A stretch of 64,000 nt of DNA. Source: Nanosyncoccus sp963540965 (GTDB lineage Bacteria; Patescibacteriota; Saccharimonadia; Saccharimonadales; Saccharimonadaceae). The notes beneath the pieces were generated by a model that was not told the DNA's origin, did not search any database, and saw nothing but the letters and a program-made list of their open reading frames with translations. Location of the stretch: contig CAUTSA010000001.1 of the NCBI GenBank assembly GCA_963540965.1, forward strand, positions 186,001 through 250,000, given 5' to 3'. A program made the position numbers and the translations under genes. Below, piece by piece: positions 18,293 through 26,259 of this stretch; position 1 is the first letter of the stretch, and each line of letters begins with the position of its first letter.

Positions 18293-18787
18293 ATGAGAAG
18301 GCATATCCAAGGTTTAGCAATGCTAGTTATGGCATTTTTTTCGATATTTAGTTTAACGTTTTTATGGTCCGAGGTGACAAGTGTGCCGGTTGAAGCAGCT
18401 GTAATTGAGGAGAGTGTGGACGCAAGTTGTGCTAATTCAGTGCTGGGTCTTAGGCCATGGTATCGTGGAATTGTGACGAGGGATAGCTCAGGTTCTTGTA
18501 CGATTGGTAAGATCGCGCTTGACGATGATGGAAATACGAAACTAGCGGGATTTGTCTGGGTAATTATTTTAAACCTTATGTATGATGCTTCCCTGGTGTC
18601 GAGCTTAGTGGCGACTGGATTTATTATTTGGGGTGGTTATAAATACATTACATCTGAAGGTGACCCATCAAAGGTGATGACTGGTAAAAAGATTATTACT
18701 GGAGCGGTGATTGGCTTGATTTTGACAATCTCAGCTTCAGTGATTTCTGATACCTTAGTGAATGTAATTAGCGGAGTGGCAAAATAA
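18293..18787 (+). CDS. VirB2-like pilin family protein 1
   Basis: The 164-residue protein has a signal-like segment (about residues 8-30), a Cys-containing outside part and two C-terminal membrane helices. Between the helices lies GGYKYITSEGDPSKVMTGKK, the loop shared by all six pilin-like genes here (GD-x-x-K/R-x-x-x-A/G-K). VirB2/TrbC pilins have the same two-helix hairpin. Its stop overlaps the next start as TAATG. It is the first gene of the rightward pilin run. Confidence 0.75.
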   Translation: MRRHIQGLAMLVMAFFSIFSLTFLWSEVTSVPVEAAVIEESVDASCANSVLGLRPWYRGIVTRDSSGSCTIGKIALDDDGNTKLAGFVWVIILNLMYDASLVSSLVATGFIIWGGYKYITSEGDPSKVMTGKKIITGAVIGLILTISASVISDTLVNVISGVAK

Positions 18788-19140
18788 TGAACCTAGGTAA
18801 CTTATTAAGTGATTTTATTAAAAAAGCAGGCTCGATGTTTGCGAAAGATGATTTTGATATTAAAAATGTGGATTCGCTAAATAATGCGTTGAATAATATT
18901 CCGAATCGAGGTAATACAGACAATTATGATGTTATGGTGGTCTTCAACTGGATTTATTCGATGGCGGCAATTGTGGCGGTTGGCTATATCGTCTATGGGG
19001 CGATTTTATTTGGAATTTCTGAAGGTGACCCAAGTAGAGTGAAGAAGGCTAAGGACTCTGTGACTTATGCAATTATTGGATTAGTGATTGTGGGGCTCGC
19101 ATGGGCGATTACGTCATTTGTAACTAAATCGATAAGTTAG
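18787..19140 (+). CDS. VirB2-like pilin family protein 2
   Basis: The 117-residue protein shares the two-helix hairpin (VFNWIYSMAAIVAVGYIVYG, then loop EGDPSRVKKAKD, then a second helix). No clear signal peptide is visible, unlike its neighbours, so it may insert as a plain membrane protein. It overlaps the preceding stop by one base (TAATG) and is probably translationally coupled. Confidence 0.7.
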   Translation: MNLGNLLSDFIKKAGSMFAKDDFDIKNVDSLNNALNNIPNRGNTDNYDVMVVFNWIYSMAAIVAVGYIVYGAILFGISEGDPSRVKKAKDSVTYAIIGLVIVGLAWAITSFVTKSIS

Positions 19141-19143
19141 GAG

Positions 19144-19575
19144 ATGAAGATGAAGATTGGTCAAAAAATTTTATTAGGACTGGTGGGTGTGTTGAGCTTG
19201 GGCTTGTTTAATATGGCTACTTTTTCTCAATATACTTATGCTGAAGGGGTGAAGAATAAAGTGTGTGAAGAATTAGCTAACGCTGAGGATGTTGACGAAT
19301 CGGTATTACAGGCAGCCGGCTGCTCGGGGCCAACTGGAAAACATAAAAATATATCCGAACTTGCTAATACAATTATAAATGTTGCGATGTCGCTTGCGGG
19401 AATTGTGGCGGTGGGAGCTTTGATTCTGGCTGGGCAAAGATATATTGCAGCGGGTGGTGATGCGGCTAAAATTGCCAGTGCAAAACGAATCATCGTTTAT
19501 GCGATTGTGTCACTCGTGATTTCATTCTTGGCTTTTGCAATTGTGAAGTTTGTAATTACTTCATTAAATATCTAG
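19144..19575 (+). CDS. VirB2-like pilin family protein 3
   Basis: The 143-residue protein has an N-terminal signal (about residues 8-32, ending near TYAEG), an outside segment with two Cys, then the two-helix hairpin with loop AAGGDAAKIASAKR. It starts three bases after gene 2 and is in the same operon. The mature protein would be about 110 residues, in the range of VirB2/TrbC pilins. Confidence 0.75.
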   Translation: MKMKIGQKILLGLVGVLSLGLFNMATFSQYTYAEGVKNKVCEELANAEDVDESVLQAAGCSGPTGKHKNISELANTIINVAMSLAGIVAVGALILAGQRYIAAGGDAAKIASAKRIIVYAIVSLVISFLAFAIVKFVITSLNI

Positions 19576-19672
19576 GCTTTGTTTGAATTAATGGGGGTGG
19601 GAGAAGTCTTATACTCTTGCTTCTATGGATGCTTATGATATAATAAAAAAAAGTAATATTAAAGGAAGAAAT

Positions 19673-20074
19673 ATGAAAATTACTAACAAAGTCAAAACAT
19701 TAGCCGCTGGTGGTCTTGGCGTAGTAGCTATGGGTCTTCAGGCTGCTCCTACTTTTGCTGCAGGCAAAGTTCGTTGTCCAGATGGTTCTAATGTTAATAA
19801 CCTTACTGATTGTAAAGGTATTAAAGAGAATAATCTTAACTCTAATGATTTAATGGGGACTCTTAATATTATTATTAACGTTGTGATCGGTATTATCGGT
19901 TTTGTAGCTGTGATGGTAATCATCCTTGGTGGTGTACAGTACACAACTTCAGCTGGTGATTCTGGTAAGGTTAAGAAAGCAAAAGACACAATCATGTATG
20001 GCATTATTGGTCTTGTTGTTGCTTTGATGGCTTACTCAATTGTCAACTTCATTCTCTCAAACGTATTTAAATAA
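19673..20074 (+). CDS. VirB2-like pilin family protein 4
   Basis: ATG 19673 (MKITNKVKTLAAGG) is chosen because AAAGGAAG lies just upstream and a signal peptide follows directly (about residues 5-25, ending FAAGK). The longer frame from 19625 adds unlikely residues. The mature part has a Cys pair (CPDG…DCKG), then the hairpin with loop SAGDSGKVKKAKD. TATAAT at 19637-19642 could be its own promoter, with a leader of about 25 bases. Confidence 0.8.
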   Translation: MKITNKVKTLAAGGLGVVAMGLQAAPTFAAGKVRCPDGSNVNNLTDCKGIKENNLNSNDLMGTLNIIINVVIGIIGFVAVMVIILGGVQYTTSAGDSGKVKKAKDTIMYGIIGLVVALMAYSIVNFILSNVFK

Positions 20075-20114
20075 AAAGCTTTGACAAAATATAATTTTGA
20101 GAAAGTAGTTTAAA

Positions 20115-20516
20115 ATGACAAATAATTTGAAAAAAGGCTTGGGGCTCGTTGTGTTAACTTTAACTACAGTGTTTGGCTTTGTTGGTAATGTAAGCGCAGT
20201 TAGCTGTCCTACCGGTTCTTTACGTGAGAGTCAAGACGTAAAATCAATTTCTGAGTGTAATATTGCACAGGAACATGCTGGCTCTAATAATTTGATGGAT
20301 ACAATTAATATAGCTATTAATGTAGTTTTAGGTGTCTTAGGATTGTTAGCGGTAATTGTTATCATCTACGGTGGCTTTATGTACACTACATCGGCTGGTG
20401 ATGCAACCAAGATAAAAAAGGCCAAAGACACGATTATGTATGGCGTGGTAGGTTTAGTAATTGCCCTACTAGCATATGCTATCGTGAACTTTGTAGTGTC
20501 AAGCATCTTTAAGTAA
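20115..20516 (+). CDS. VirB2-like pilin family protein 5
   Basis: The 133-residue protein is closely related to gene 4 (shared CP-G, IxECN/DCK, NLMDTINIAINVV and the KKAKDTIMYG segment). It has a signal peptide (about residues 8-28, ending VSAV), a Cys pair and the hairpin loop SAGDATKIKKAKD. A strong terminator with a UUCG loop follows. The pair 4/5 looks like a recent tandem duplication. Confidence 0.8.
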   Translation: MTNNLKKGLGLVVLTLTTVFGFVGNVSAVSCPTGSLRESQDVKSISECNIAQEHAGSNNLMDTINIAINVVLGVLGLLAVIVIIYGGFMYTTSAGDATKIKKAKDTIMYGVVGLVIALLAYAIVNFVVSSIFK

Positions 20517-20530
20517 CTTTAAGTAAAAAT

Positions 20531-20560
20531 AAAAAATAGACCTTCGGGTCTATTTTTTAT
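20531..20560 (+). terminator. Terminator of the pilin run
   Basis: The hairpin AATAGACC-TTCG-GGTCTATT is flanked by A and T runs. The UUCG loop and T tract make it a strong intrinsic terminator. Confidence 0.85.
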
Positions 20561-20712
20561 GGTTTAAAAGAAGCGGAGTTTGACTCGATTATTTATTGAT
20601 TTTTATTTTGATAATTATGCATCTCATTTAAATGATTATGATTGTCATTCCCTGCAAATGAGAGTATAACTAGGTTAGTTTGAAATAGAAAAAGTGGAGG
20701 AGTATCTTGAGT

Positions 20713-20741
20713 ATAAAAAAGTACTGCCGAAGCAGTACTTT
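20713..20741 (-). terminator. Terminator of the Hsp20 gene
   Basis: On the minus strand AAGTACTGC-TTCG-GCAGTACTT is followed by a T run. It lies about 20 bases past the Hsp20 stop. Confidence 0.8.
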
Positions 20742-20758
20742 GGTGAACCTCAATGATC

Positions 20759-21268
20759 TTATTGAATGGTGATCTTGGTTGGGGTTTCGGTTTTCTCTTT
20801 TTCAAAAGAGATAGTAAGGACGCCGTCTTTTAGTTCGGCCTTAACGCTTCCCTCATCTTCACGGACGGAAACTGGGAGTGCGATTGTGCGAGAAAACTCG
20901 CCCCAGTAACATTCTTGAATGTGCCAACGAGTGGTTTGCTCGTCTTCGCCGCCACTAAGGATTCCTGAGATGGTTAAGATGTTGTCAGAGATGGTCACAT
21001 CGAGGTCATTTTTGGAAATGCCTGCAGTGCGAGCTTTAACAACTAATTTATCAGCAGTTTCATATACATCAACTGCTAATTGACCTGGAAAATCTTCCGG
21101 TTCGTCCCACGCCTCTGGATCTTCTTCTGATGGGAGACTAGCAGAAGTTTGAACAGGACTTTGCTCAACTTCTTCTTGGCTATCATTGTCCAGAAATGCA
21201 GCCGCGAGTTCGTCTTCCATAAGCATGTCGTCGTCATTTGTACGAGCCATTGCTAAGTATTCCTCCAC
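20759..21268 (-). CDS. Small heat shock protein, Hsp20/alpha-crystallin family
   Basis: The 169-residue chaperone has an acidic N-terminal arm (about residues 1-70), then an alpha-crystallin domain (VDVYETADKLVVKARTAG, then DGVLTISFEKE). The tail ends in the ITI form of the I-x-I motif used for oligomer assembly. It would hold unfolding proteins for refolding. ATG 21268 follows GGAGGAA. No CIRCE-like site is visible before it. Confidence 0.92.
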   Translation of the reverse strand: MEEYLAMARTNDDDMLMEDELAAAFLDNDSQEEVEQSPVQTSASLPSEEDPEAWDEPEDFPGQLAVDVYETADKLVVKARTAGISKNDLDVTISDNILTISGILSGGEDEQTTRWHIQECYWGEFSRTIALPVSVREDEGSVKAELKDGVLTISFEKEKTETPTKITIQ

Positions 21269-21304
21269 TTTTAACTATTGTTATGGTTAATTATAGGAGT
21301 GGTT

Positions 21305-22030
21305 ATGTTAAATTGCAAGAGAAAAGTGTGTTTTGATGTAAAAAGCACAATAATTAATATGATATTGGAGCTGGTTTCGCCAAACAGGTGTGAGAGGTGC
21401 GGGGCTCCTGGGGTAGTGTTTTGTGATTGTTGTAAAAAATATCTAGCTAGTACTAATCCGGGGTATGTCGTGAGTAATAGCTTTGGATTTATGGAAATTA
21501 TTATTGGAGGCATGAAAGAAGGGATTTTATCGGATCTTTTAAAGAGGTATAAGTATGGATGTAATAGGGAGTTGGCTGAGATTTTGACTGCTACGGTCTA
21601 TGAGAGGTTGCAGAGTATAGTGGATGACGAGACGAAGGTTGGCGGTAAGGTGGTGATAGTTCCCTTGCCAACGATTGGCCGACATATTCGCGCCCGCGGT
21701 TTTGATCATATAAAGGTTTTAGTTAATAGGTTTTCAGAAATTGCGCCTGTGGAAGATTTAATTGTGAGAAAGCGGAATTCCGTGCAGGTTGGAAAGGGGG
21801 CGGAAGAGAGATTGAAGCAGGCGGAGAGTGCTTATATGTTAAGAGAGGGGGTAAAATGTGATCCTGGGATTAAGTATGTTTTATTTGATGATGTATGGAC
21901 AACGGGCGGAAGTATGCGGGCGGCAGGTGAGGTGTTGAGAAGAGCAGGAGCGACGAAGATAAGTGCTGTTCTCTTAATGAGTAATGACTATATTGAGGCT
22001 ACAGAAAACCTGCCTTTTGGGCAGGTTTAA
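21305..22030 (+). CDS. ComF-family phosphoribosyltransferase
   Basis: The 241-residue protein has an N-terminal zinc-finger pattern (CERCGAPG…CDCCKK) at about residues 25-45, and a phosphoribosyltransferase loop YVLFDDVWTTGGSM near residue 196. ComF proteins take part in uptake of single-stranded DNA during natural transformation. ATG 21305 is chosen because AGGAG lies at 21295-21299; the longer frame starts at a TTG upstream. It is divergent from the Hsp20 gene. Confidence 0.88.
   Translation: MLNCKRKVCFDVKSTIINMILELVSPNRCERCGAPGVVFCDCCKKYLASTNPGYVVSNSFGFMEIIIGGMKEGILSDLLKRYKYGCNRELAEILTATVYERLQSIVDDETKVGGKVVIVPLPTIGRHIRARGFDHIKVLVNRFSEIAPVEDLIVRKRNSVQVGKGAEERLKQAESAYMLREGVKCDPGIKYVLFDDVWTTGGSMRAAGEVLRRAGATKISAVLLMSNDYIEATENLPFGQV
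22005..22028. terminator. Convergent terminator between comF-like and pilin 6
   Basis: AAACCTGCC-TTTT-G-GGCAGGTTT overlaps the end of the ComF-family gene and can act on both strands. Confidence 0.5.
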
Positions 22031-22048
22031 TAAGGTAATATGCCGTAT

Positions 22049-22441
22049 TTAGCGAGGAGTGCTGACGCCGATGACGGAGTTGAGAACGAAGTTAACAATG
22101 GCAAAAGCAAGAAGAGAGATGATAAGGCCGATAATTGCGTAGAGGACGGTGTTTTTTGCGTCAGTGACCTTTTTACTGTCGCCACCGGAAAGAATGTAAC
22201 GTAAACCGCCATAAACTAACATAATTACAGAGATAAGGCCGACGATGAGCAGAATTGTATTAGTGATACGACTGAAAACGCCGTTATTGCCAATTAACTC
22301 AGTTGGCATACCTTCAGCACGAGCCGCATCTGCGCCTTCTTGAATAGAGATGGCAGAGGCAAGAGCACGACTGGTTGAGAGGCAAATAAGTGCACCAAGA
22401 CCGGTTAAGGTTTGAGTTAAGGTTTTTGTAATTCTTTTCAT
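22049..22441 (-). CDS. VirB2-like pilin family protein 6
   Basis: The 130-residue protein has a signal-like start (about residues 10-30), no Cys pair, and the two-helix hairpin (ISVIMLVYGGLRYILSGGDS, loop KKVTDAKN, then a second helix). It is the only family member on the minus strand and is separated from the run of five by Hsp20 and ComF. That suggests a role distinct from, or shared between, DNA uptake and secretion. The order is seen; the role is inferred. Confidence 0.75.
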   Translation of the reverse strand: MKRITKTLTQTLTGLGALICLSTSRALASAISIQEGADAARAEGMPTELIGNNGVFSRITNTILLIVGLISVIMLVYGGLRYILSGGDSKKVTDAKNTVLYAIIGLIISLLAFAIVNFVLNSVIGVSTPR

Positions 22442-22600
22442 AAAAATTTATCGAATCTCGCAATTACTTAAATGATGTGCTTATTTTACCATATATGTTC
22501 GAAAAAAGCAATTTTCTGAAAAATAGGGGGTTATTCTCCAGAACAGAATGAACAGCTAAATAAATGACAGCAATATTTTGATGAAGTTAAGAATAGAAAA

Positions 22601-22629
22601 ATAAAAAAGGCCTCAGATGAGGCTATTTT
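22601..22629 (-). terminator. Terminator of tRNA-Ser(GCU)
   Basis: On the minus strand the hairpin AGCCTCA-TC-TGAGGC(C) is followed by TTTTTTAT just past the tRNA. Confidence 0.8.
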
Positions 22630-22630
22630 A

Positions 22631-22723
22631 TGGCGGAGAGTGGGAGATTCGAACTCCCGCTGCAGGTCTCCCCACACTAGCGATTTAGCAAACCGCCCCC
22701 TTCAGCCACTTGGGTAACTCTCC
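22631..22723 (-). tRNA. tRNA-Ser(GCU)
   Basis: The 93-base gene folds with acceptor pair GGAGAGT/ACTCTCC, a long variable arm and anticodon GCT in loop TTGCTAA. CCA is encoded. The large variable arm is typical of class II serine tRNA and the T arm holds GTTCGAAT. Confidence 0.95.
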
Positions 22724-22823
22724 TTCCCTTCTATCTTAGCATATTTTAAAGAATTAGAGAACGAATTTAAAGAAATATTGTGTTGTGATATAATTTAAAA
22801 AAGCTAATGAATATTGAGGTGAT

Positions 22824-23291
22824 ATGGGAAAAAATACTGAGGTGATTCAATGGGAGGCCGAGGAATATGTCTCGCATGATAAAAATATGGGTTGGTATCT
22901 AGGCCTAGTGGTTATTGGTGTGATTTTATCGTTGATTTCAATTCGATTTGAATGGTGGACTTTTACAGCTTTAATCATCGTGTCAGTGATTGCTTTAATT
23001 CTTTATTCGGTACGACCACCAAGAAAAATTCAGTATGTATTATCTGAGAAAGGGCTGACGGAAGGTGAAAAAATGTACGCCTTTGAGGATTACAAAGCTT
23101 TTGGAGTATTGCAGGACGATGTACATTTTGCGATTATTTTGATGCCAAAAAAGCGCTTTTCACCGGCTGTAACGGTATATTTTCCTGAGAATAAGGGTGA
23201 AGAGATCGTAAACGTCTTTGGTCATAGATTGCCAATGGAAGAAGTCAAGCTAGATATGATCGATAAGATTGTAAAGAAATTACGATTTTAA
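22824..23291 (+). CDS. Small membrane protein with two helices and a C-terminal soluble domain
   Basis: The 155-residue protein is not recognised by name. Two membrane helices (about residues 25-65) separate short loops. The soluble rest (residues about 70-155) is a beta-rich domain with FEDYKAFGVLQDDVHFAIILMP-like strands, possibly PH-like. It is probably cytoplasmic and membrane-attached. A terminator follows at 23314. Confidence 0.7.
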   Translation: MGKNTEVIQWEAEEYVSHDKNMGWYLGLVVIGVILSLISIRFEWWTFTALIIVSVIALILYSVRPPRKIQYVLSEKGLTEGEKMYAFEDYKAFGVLQDDVHFAIILMPKKRFSPAVTVYFPENKGEEIVNVFGHRLPMEEVKLDMIDKIVKKLRF

Positions 23292-23313
23292 GATAATTAC
23301 TCTCGAGCAAAAT

Positions 23314-23338
23314 AGGCCAGAAAAACTGGCTTATTTTT
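23314..23338 (+). terminator. Terminator after the 22824 gene
   Basis: GCCAG-AAAAA-CTGGC is followed by TTATTTTT. Confidence 0.75.
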
Positions 23339-23423
23339 GTGCTTGAAGTTTAGTTTAGAAAATTGAAAAAACATAACAGTTATGGTAAACTGGAAAAAAT
23401 ATAGAATAAAAGAAGGTGGGTAA

Positions 23424-23990
23424 ATGGATCAAAATGATGGCGCACCAATGACGGGCGCAATGAACGCAACAGATTCAAATGCAGATTTTAACATTAATAT
23501 TCAGGACCAGTTGGGAGTGCCACCAGCGCCACCAATTCCAGATTTTTTGTCTAATGATCCGATTGATGCGGGTAATGGTTCAAGCGTGATGGCGGATTTG
23601 ACAAATATGGAGCCAACACCAATTACAGGTGCACCTGCGGTGATGCCTGAACCGGTGGCTAGTACAACGGAGCCGGTAGTGGAGACTCCAGCTGTGGTGC
23701 CTGAGACGGTTGCAGCGCCAAGTGTAGAGGCGAATGCACCAGTAGTAAATACTGAGGTGGCTGGTGACCAATTTGAGAATGTGAAAAAACAAATGTTGCA
23801 GGATCTATACCCATTAATGGACAAAATTAAGATGCAGCCGGAGCAAAAATTCAAAGTTTATAAGCAAATGATCGAAACAACTGGTTCGAAAGAGATGATT
23901 ACTTCTGCATATGAGGCAGTAAAAGAAATTGGAAGTGAAGAAGTGCGCGCAGAGGCTTTGCTCTTCCTTGTCGAAAAAGCAGACAGTTAA
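23424..23990 (+). CDS. Acidic, Pro/Ala/Val-rich hypothetical protein
   Basis: The 188-residue protein is unrecognised. Residues 1-115 are low-complexity (PAPP, PVVE, AVVPE repeats) and probably disordered. Residues about 115-188 form a helical domain (MLQDLYPLMDKIKM, then FKVYKQMIETTG). No signal or membrane segment is visible, so it is probably cytoplasmic. ATG 23424 follows GAAGGTGGG. Confidence 0.65.
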   Translation: MDQNDGAPMTGAMNATDSNADFNINIQDQLGVPPAPPIPDFLSNDPIDAGNGSSVMADLTNMEPTPITGAPAVMPEPVASTTEPVVETPAVVPETVAAPSVEANAPVVNTEVAGDQFENVKKQMLQDLYPLMDKIKMQPEQKFKVYKQMIETTGSKEMITSAYEAVKEIGSEEVRAEALLFLVEKADS

Positions 23991-24002
23991 GATTTAAAAA
24001 TG

Positions 24003-24026
24003 ATCGCCTACGGGCGATTATTTTTT
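24003..24026 (+). terminator. Terminator after the 23424 gene
   Basis: ATCGCC-TAC-GGGCGAT is followed by TATTTTTT. Confidence 0.75.
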
Positions 24027-24048
24027 AGTAAGAAATTAGAGAAAGTAA

Positions 24049-24081
24049 AAATTAGAGAAGGTTTTTGCCTTCTCTAATTTA
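24049..24081 (-). terminator. Terminator of groEL
   Basis: The long arms AAATTAGAGAAGG and CCTTCTCTAATTT flank a small loop. On the minus strand T residues follow. It lies about 50 bases past the groEL stop. Confidence 0.8.
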
Positions 24082-24132
24082 ATGGAATGCTTTACTGGGG
24101 GATTAGTGTATTTTACCCTTGTTGGAGGAGTT

Positions 24133-25755
24133 TTAATACATTCCGCCCATGCCGGCACTGCTGGCGCTCTGGTCTTCCTTTTCTGGAATCTCAACAATGA
24201 GAGCACCCATAGTGATGGCAGTAGCAGCGATGCTGATGGCATTCTGAACAGCTTCGCGAGTAACACGAGCAGGATCGATGACACCAGCTTTCTTGAGGTC
24301 CTGGAGGCCTTTTTCAGGTTCCATGACGTTAATTCCCTGACCTGGTTTGGCATTCTCAACTGCGGCAAGAAGAGCTTGGGCATTGAGTCCGGCGTTTTCT
24401 AAAATGTGAAGAAGAGGAGCCTTGAGGGCGTTCTTGACAATTTTAGCGCCAGCATCTTTTTCTTCAAGTTGATCAGCGAGATTGACGAGAGTAACGCCAC
24501 CACCAGTAACGATACCTTCATCGAGAGCTGCCTTAGTAGCGGCAACGGCATCATCGACGCGATATTTCTTTTCGTCGATCTCAGTTTCAGTAGCACCACC
24601 AACTTTAATAACGGCAACCTTGCCAGAGAGGGCGGCAGCACGTTTTTCGTATTGTTCACGGTCGTAATCTGAGGTGGCTAAGTTGGCCTGAGACTTAATG
24701 AGTTCAATACGATCAGAGACGGCGGATTGCTTGCCTGCTCCGCTAATAATTGTAGAGCTGTCTTTGGTGGCAATGATTTTCTTGGCTGAACCTAGGGCGG
24801 AAACTTCTGTGTCTTCAAGCTTCATACCCTTATCCTCAGAAATAACGATGGCATCAGTAAGAACGGCGATATCTTCGAGGATCTCCTTGCGGCGATCACC
24901 AAAAGCTGGAGCTTTAAGGACAAGTGAATTGAAGACGCCTTTGAGTTTATTGAGAACTAGAAGGGAGAGAGCTTCACCACTAACTTCTTCAGCGATGATT
25001 ACGAGATCTTTGTGACCAGATTGGGCTACTTTTTCTAGGATTGGAAGGATTTCGCTGCTACTAGAAATTTTCTTATCAGTGAGAAGGATGAGGGGTTTAT
25101 CAAAAATAGCTTCTTGGCGATTGACGTCGGTGACAAAGAATGGTGAACTGTAACCCTTGTCATAGCTGAAGCCCTCAACGATTTCCTGTTCCATCTCTAA
25201 ACCTTGGCCAGCTTCAACAGTGACGATACCGTCTTTACCAATCTTGCTGATAACGTCGGCGATTAATTTACCAATTTCAGGGTCGCCAGCAGAGATGGTA
25301 GCGACTTCAGCAACTTTTTTGTCATCACCGGCAATCTTTTCGGCGGTTTGATTAATTTTTTGAACGATTTCTTGACCAGCTTGTTCGATGCCCTTTCTGA
25401 GTTCCATTGGGTTGACGCCAGCGGCAATAAGTTTATTGGCTTCGTTTAGGATGTTGTAGGTCAAGACAGTGACTGTGGTGGTACCATCGCCAGCAACTTT
25501 GTTGAGTTTTTGGGCGGCAGACTTAATGAGTTTGGCACCGATTTGTTCGCCGAGGTTGGCTTCGGTACTGCCTAAATCGACAGCTTCTGCAACAGTAACA
25601 CCGTCATGGGTGATGGTGGGGTTACCATAAGATTTTTCAATGACAACGTTTTGACCTTTTGGACCAAAGGTAACTTTTACTGCGTCGTAAAGTTGTTTGG
25701 CACCACTTAAGACTTTGTCACGAGCTTGGTCAGCATAAAAAATTTTCTTTGCCAT
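24133..25755 (-). CDS. groL: 60 kDa chaperonin GroEL
   Basis: The 540-residue protein builds the double ring that folds proteins with GroES and ATP. Hallmarks: the start AKKIFYADQAR, the ATP-site motif GDGTTTVTVL near residue 88, GGGVTLVNLA near 412 and the C-terminal GMGGMY. It lies about 50 bases downstream of groES in one operon under the CIRCE element at 26123. Length and motifs are those of a full GroEL. Confidence 0.98.
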   Translation of the reverse strand: MAKKIFYADQARDKVLSGAKQLYDAVKVTFGPKGQNVVIEKSYGNPTITHDGVTVAEAVDLGSTEANLGEQIGAKLIKSAAQKLNKVAGDGTTTVTVLTYNILNEANKLIAAGVNPMELRKGIEQAGQEIVQKINQTAEKIAGDDKKVAEVATISAGDPEIGKLIADVISKIGKDGIVTVEAGQGLEMEQEIVEGFSYDKGYSSPFFVTDVNRQEAIFDKPLILLTDKKISSSSEILPILEKVAQSGHKDLVIIAEEVSGEALSLLVLNKLKGVFNSLVLKAPAFGDRRKEILEDIAVLTDAIVISEDKGMKLEDTEVSALGSAKKIIATKDSSTIISGAGKQSAVSDRIELIKSQANLATSDYDREQYEKRAAALSGKVAVIKVGGATETEIDEKKYRVDDAVAATKAALDEGIVTGGGVTLVNLADQLEEKDAGAKIVKNALKAPLLHILENAGLNAQALLAAVENAKPGQGINVMEPEKGLQDLKKAGVIDPARVTREAVQNAISIAATAITMGALIVEIPEKEDQSASSAGMGGMY

Positions 25756-25804
25756 AATTTCCTTTCGAATTGAATTTTGATATTAAGATAATAGGCTTAC
25801 TAAA

Positions 25805-26065
25805 TTAGTTGATGGTTGCAAGAATGTCTTCTTCTTTTACGATTAGATATTCTTGATTATCAATTTTAATGTCGGTAGTGGTATATTCCTTGAAGATAAT
25901 TTTGTCACCTACTTTGATGTTTTTGACATCTGGACCGATGGACTCGACGGTGGCGTAGCTAGGTTTTTCTTTTGCTTCACCTGGCATAAAAAACCCTGAG
26001 GCGGTTTTTTCTGCGGGAGTCTCTTTTTTAGCAACGACACGATCTTGTAATGGTTTTAGGGTCAT
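25805..26065 (-). CDS. groS: 10 kDa co-chaperonin GroES
   Basis: The 86-residue protein caps the GroEL ring. It has the classic start LKPLQDRVVAKK, the mobile-loop region (ETPAEKTASGFFMPGEAKE), YATVESIGP and the C-terminal EEDILATI. It is slightly short of the typical 95 residues. It is first in the operon; AGGAGG precedes ATG 26065. Confidence 0.97.
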   Translation of the reverse strand: MTLKPLQDRVVAKKETPAEKTASGFFMPGEAKEKPSYATVESIGPDVKNIKVGDKIIFKEYTTTDIKIDNQEYLIVKEEDILATIN

Positions 26066-26107
26066 TTTCCTCCTTATCTTTAAACGATTTTCGATGTTCT
26101 GTACTCT

Positions 26108-26135
26108 ATTGTATAGGAAAAATTAGCACTGTCAA
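26108..26135 (-). promoter_or_regulatory. groES-groEL promoter
   Basis: On the minus strand TTGACA (26130-26135) is followed by a 16-base gap and TACAAT (26108-26113). The CIRCE operator overlaps the -35 box. Confidence 0.8.
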
Positions 26136-26149
26136 GTGGAGAGTGCTAA
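26123..26149. promoter_or_regulatory. CIRCE operator (HrcA site)
   Basis: TTAGCACTG, nine bases, GAGTGCTAA match the CIRCE consensus with one mismatch in the left arm. HrcA repressor binding here would block the chaperonin promoter until heat stress. No hrcA gene lies in the window. Confidence 0.9.
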
Positions 26150-26259
26150 TTTAATATTGGATTTTAATTTTCGAGATGAGGTAGAAAATAAAAAAACAGT
26201 GTAAAAATGGAAACTAACAGAGGTGATTATGGTATAATGAGAAAAACGAGAGGTAGAAA

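Noticed and set aside
18293..20516. Type IV pilus (PilA-like) pilins
   Set aside because: No prepilin peptidase motif with a Gly cleavage site and FTLIE-like helix is present. The two-helix hairpin fits VirB2/TrbC better.
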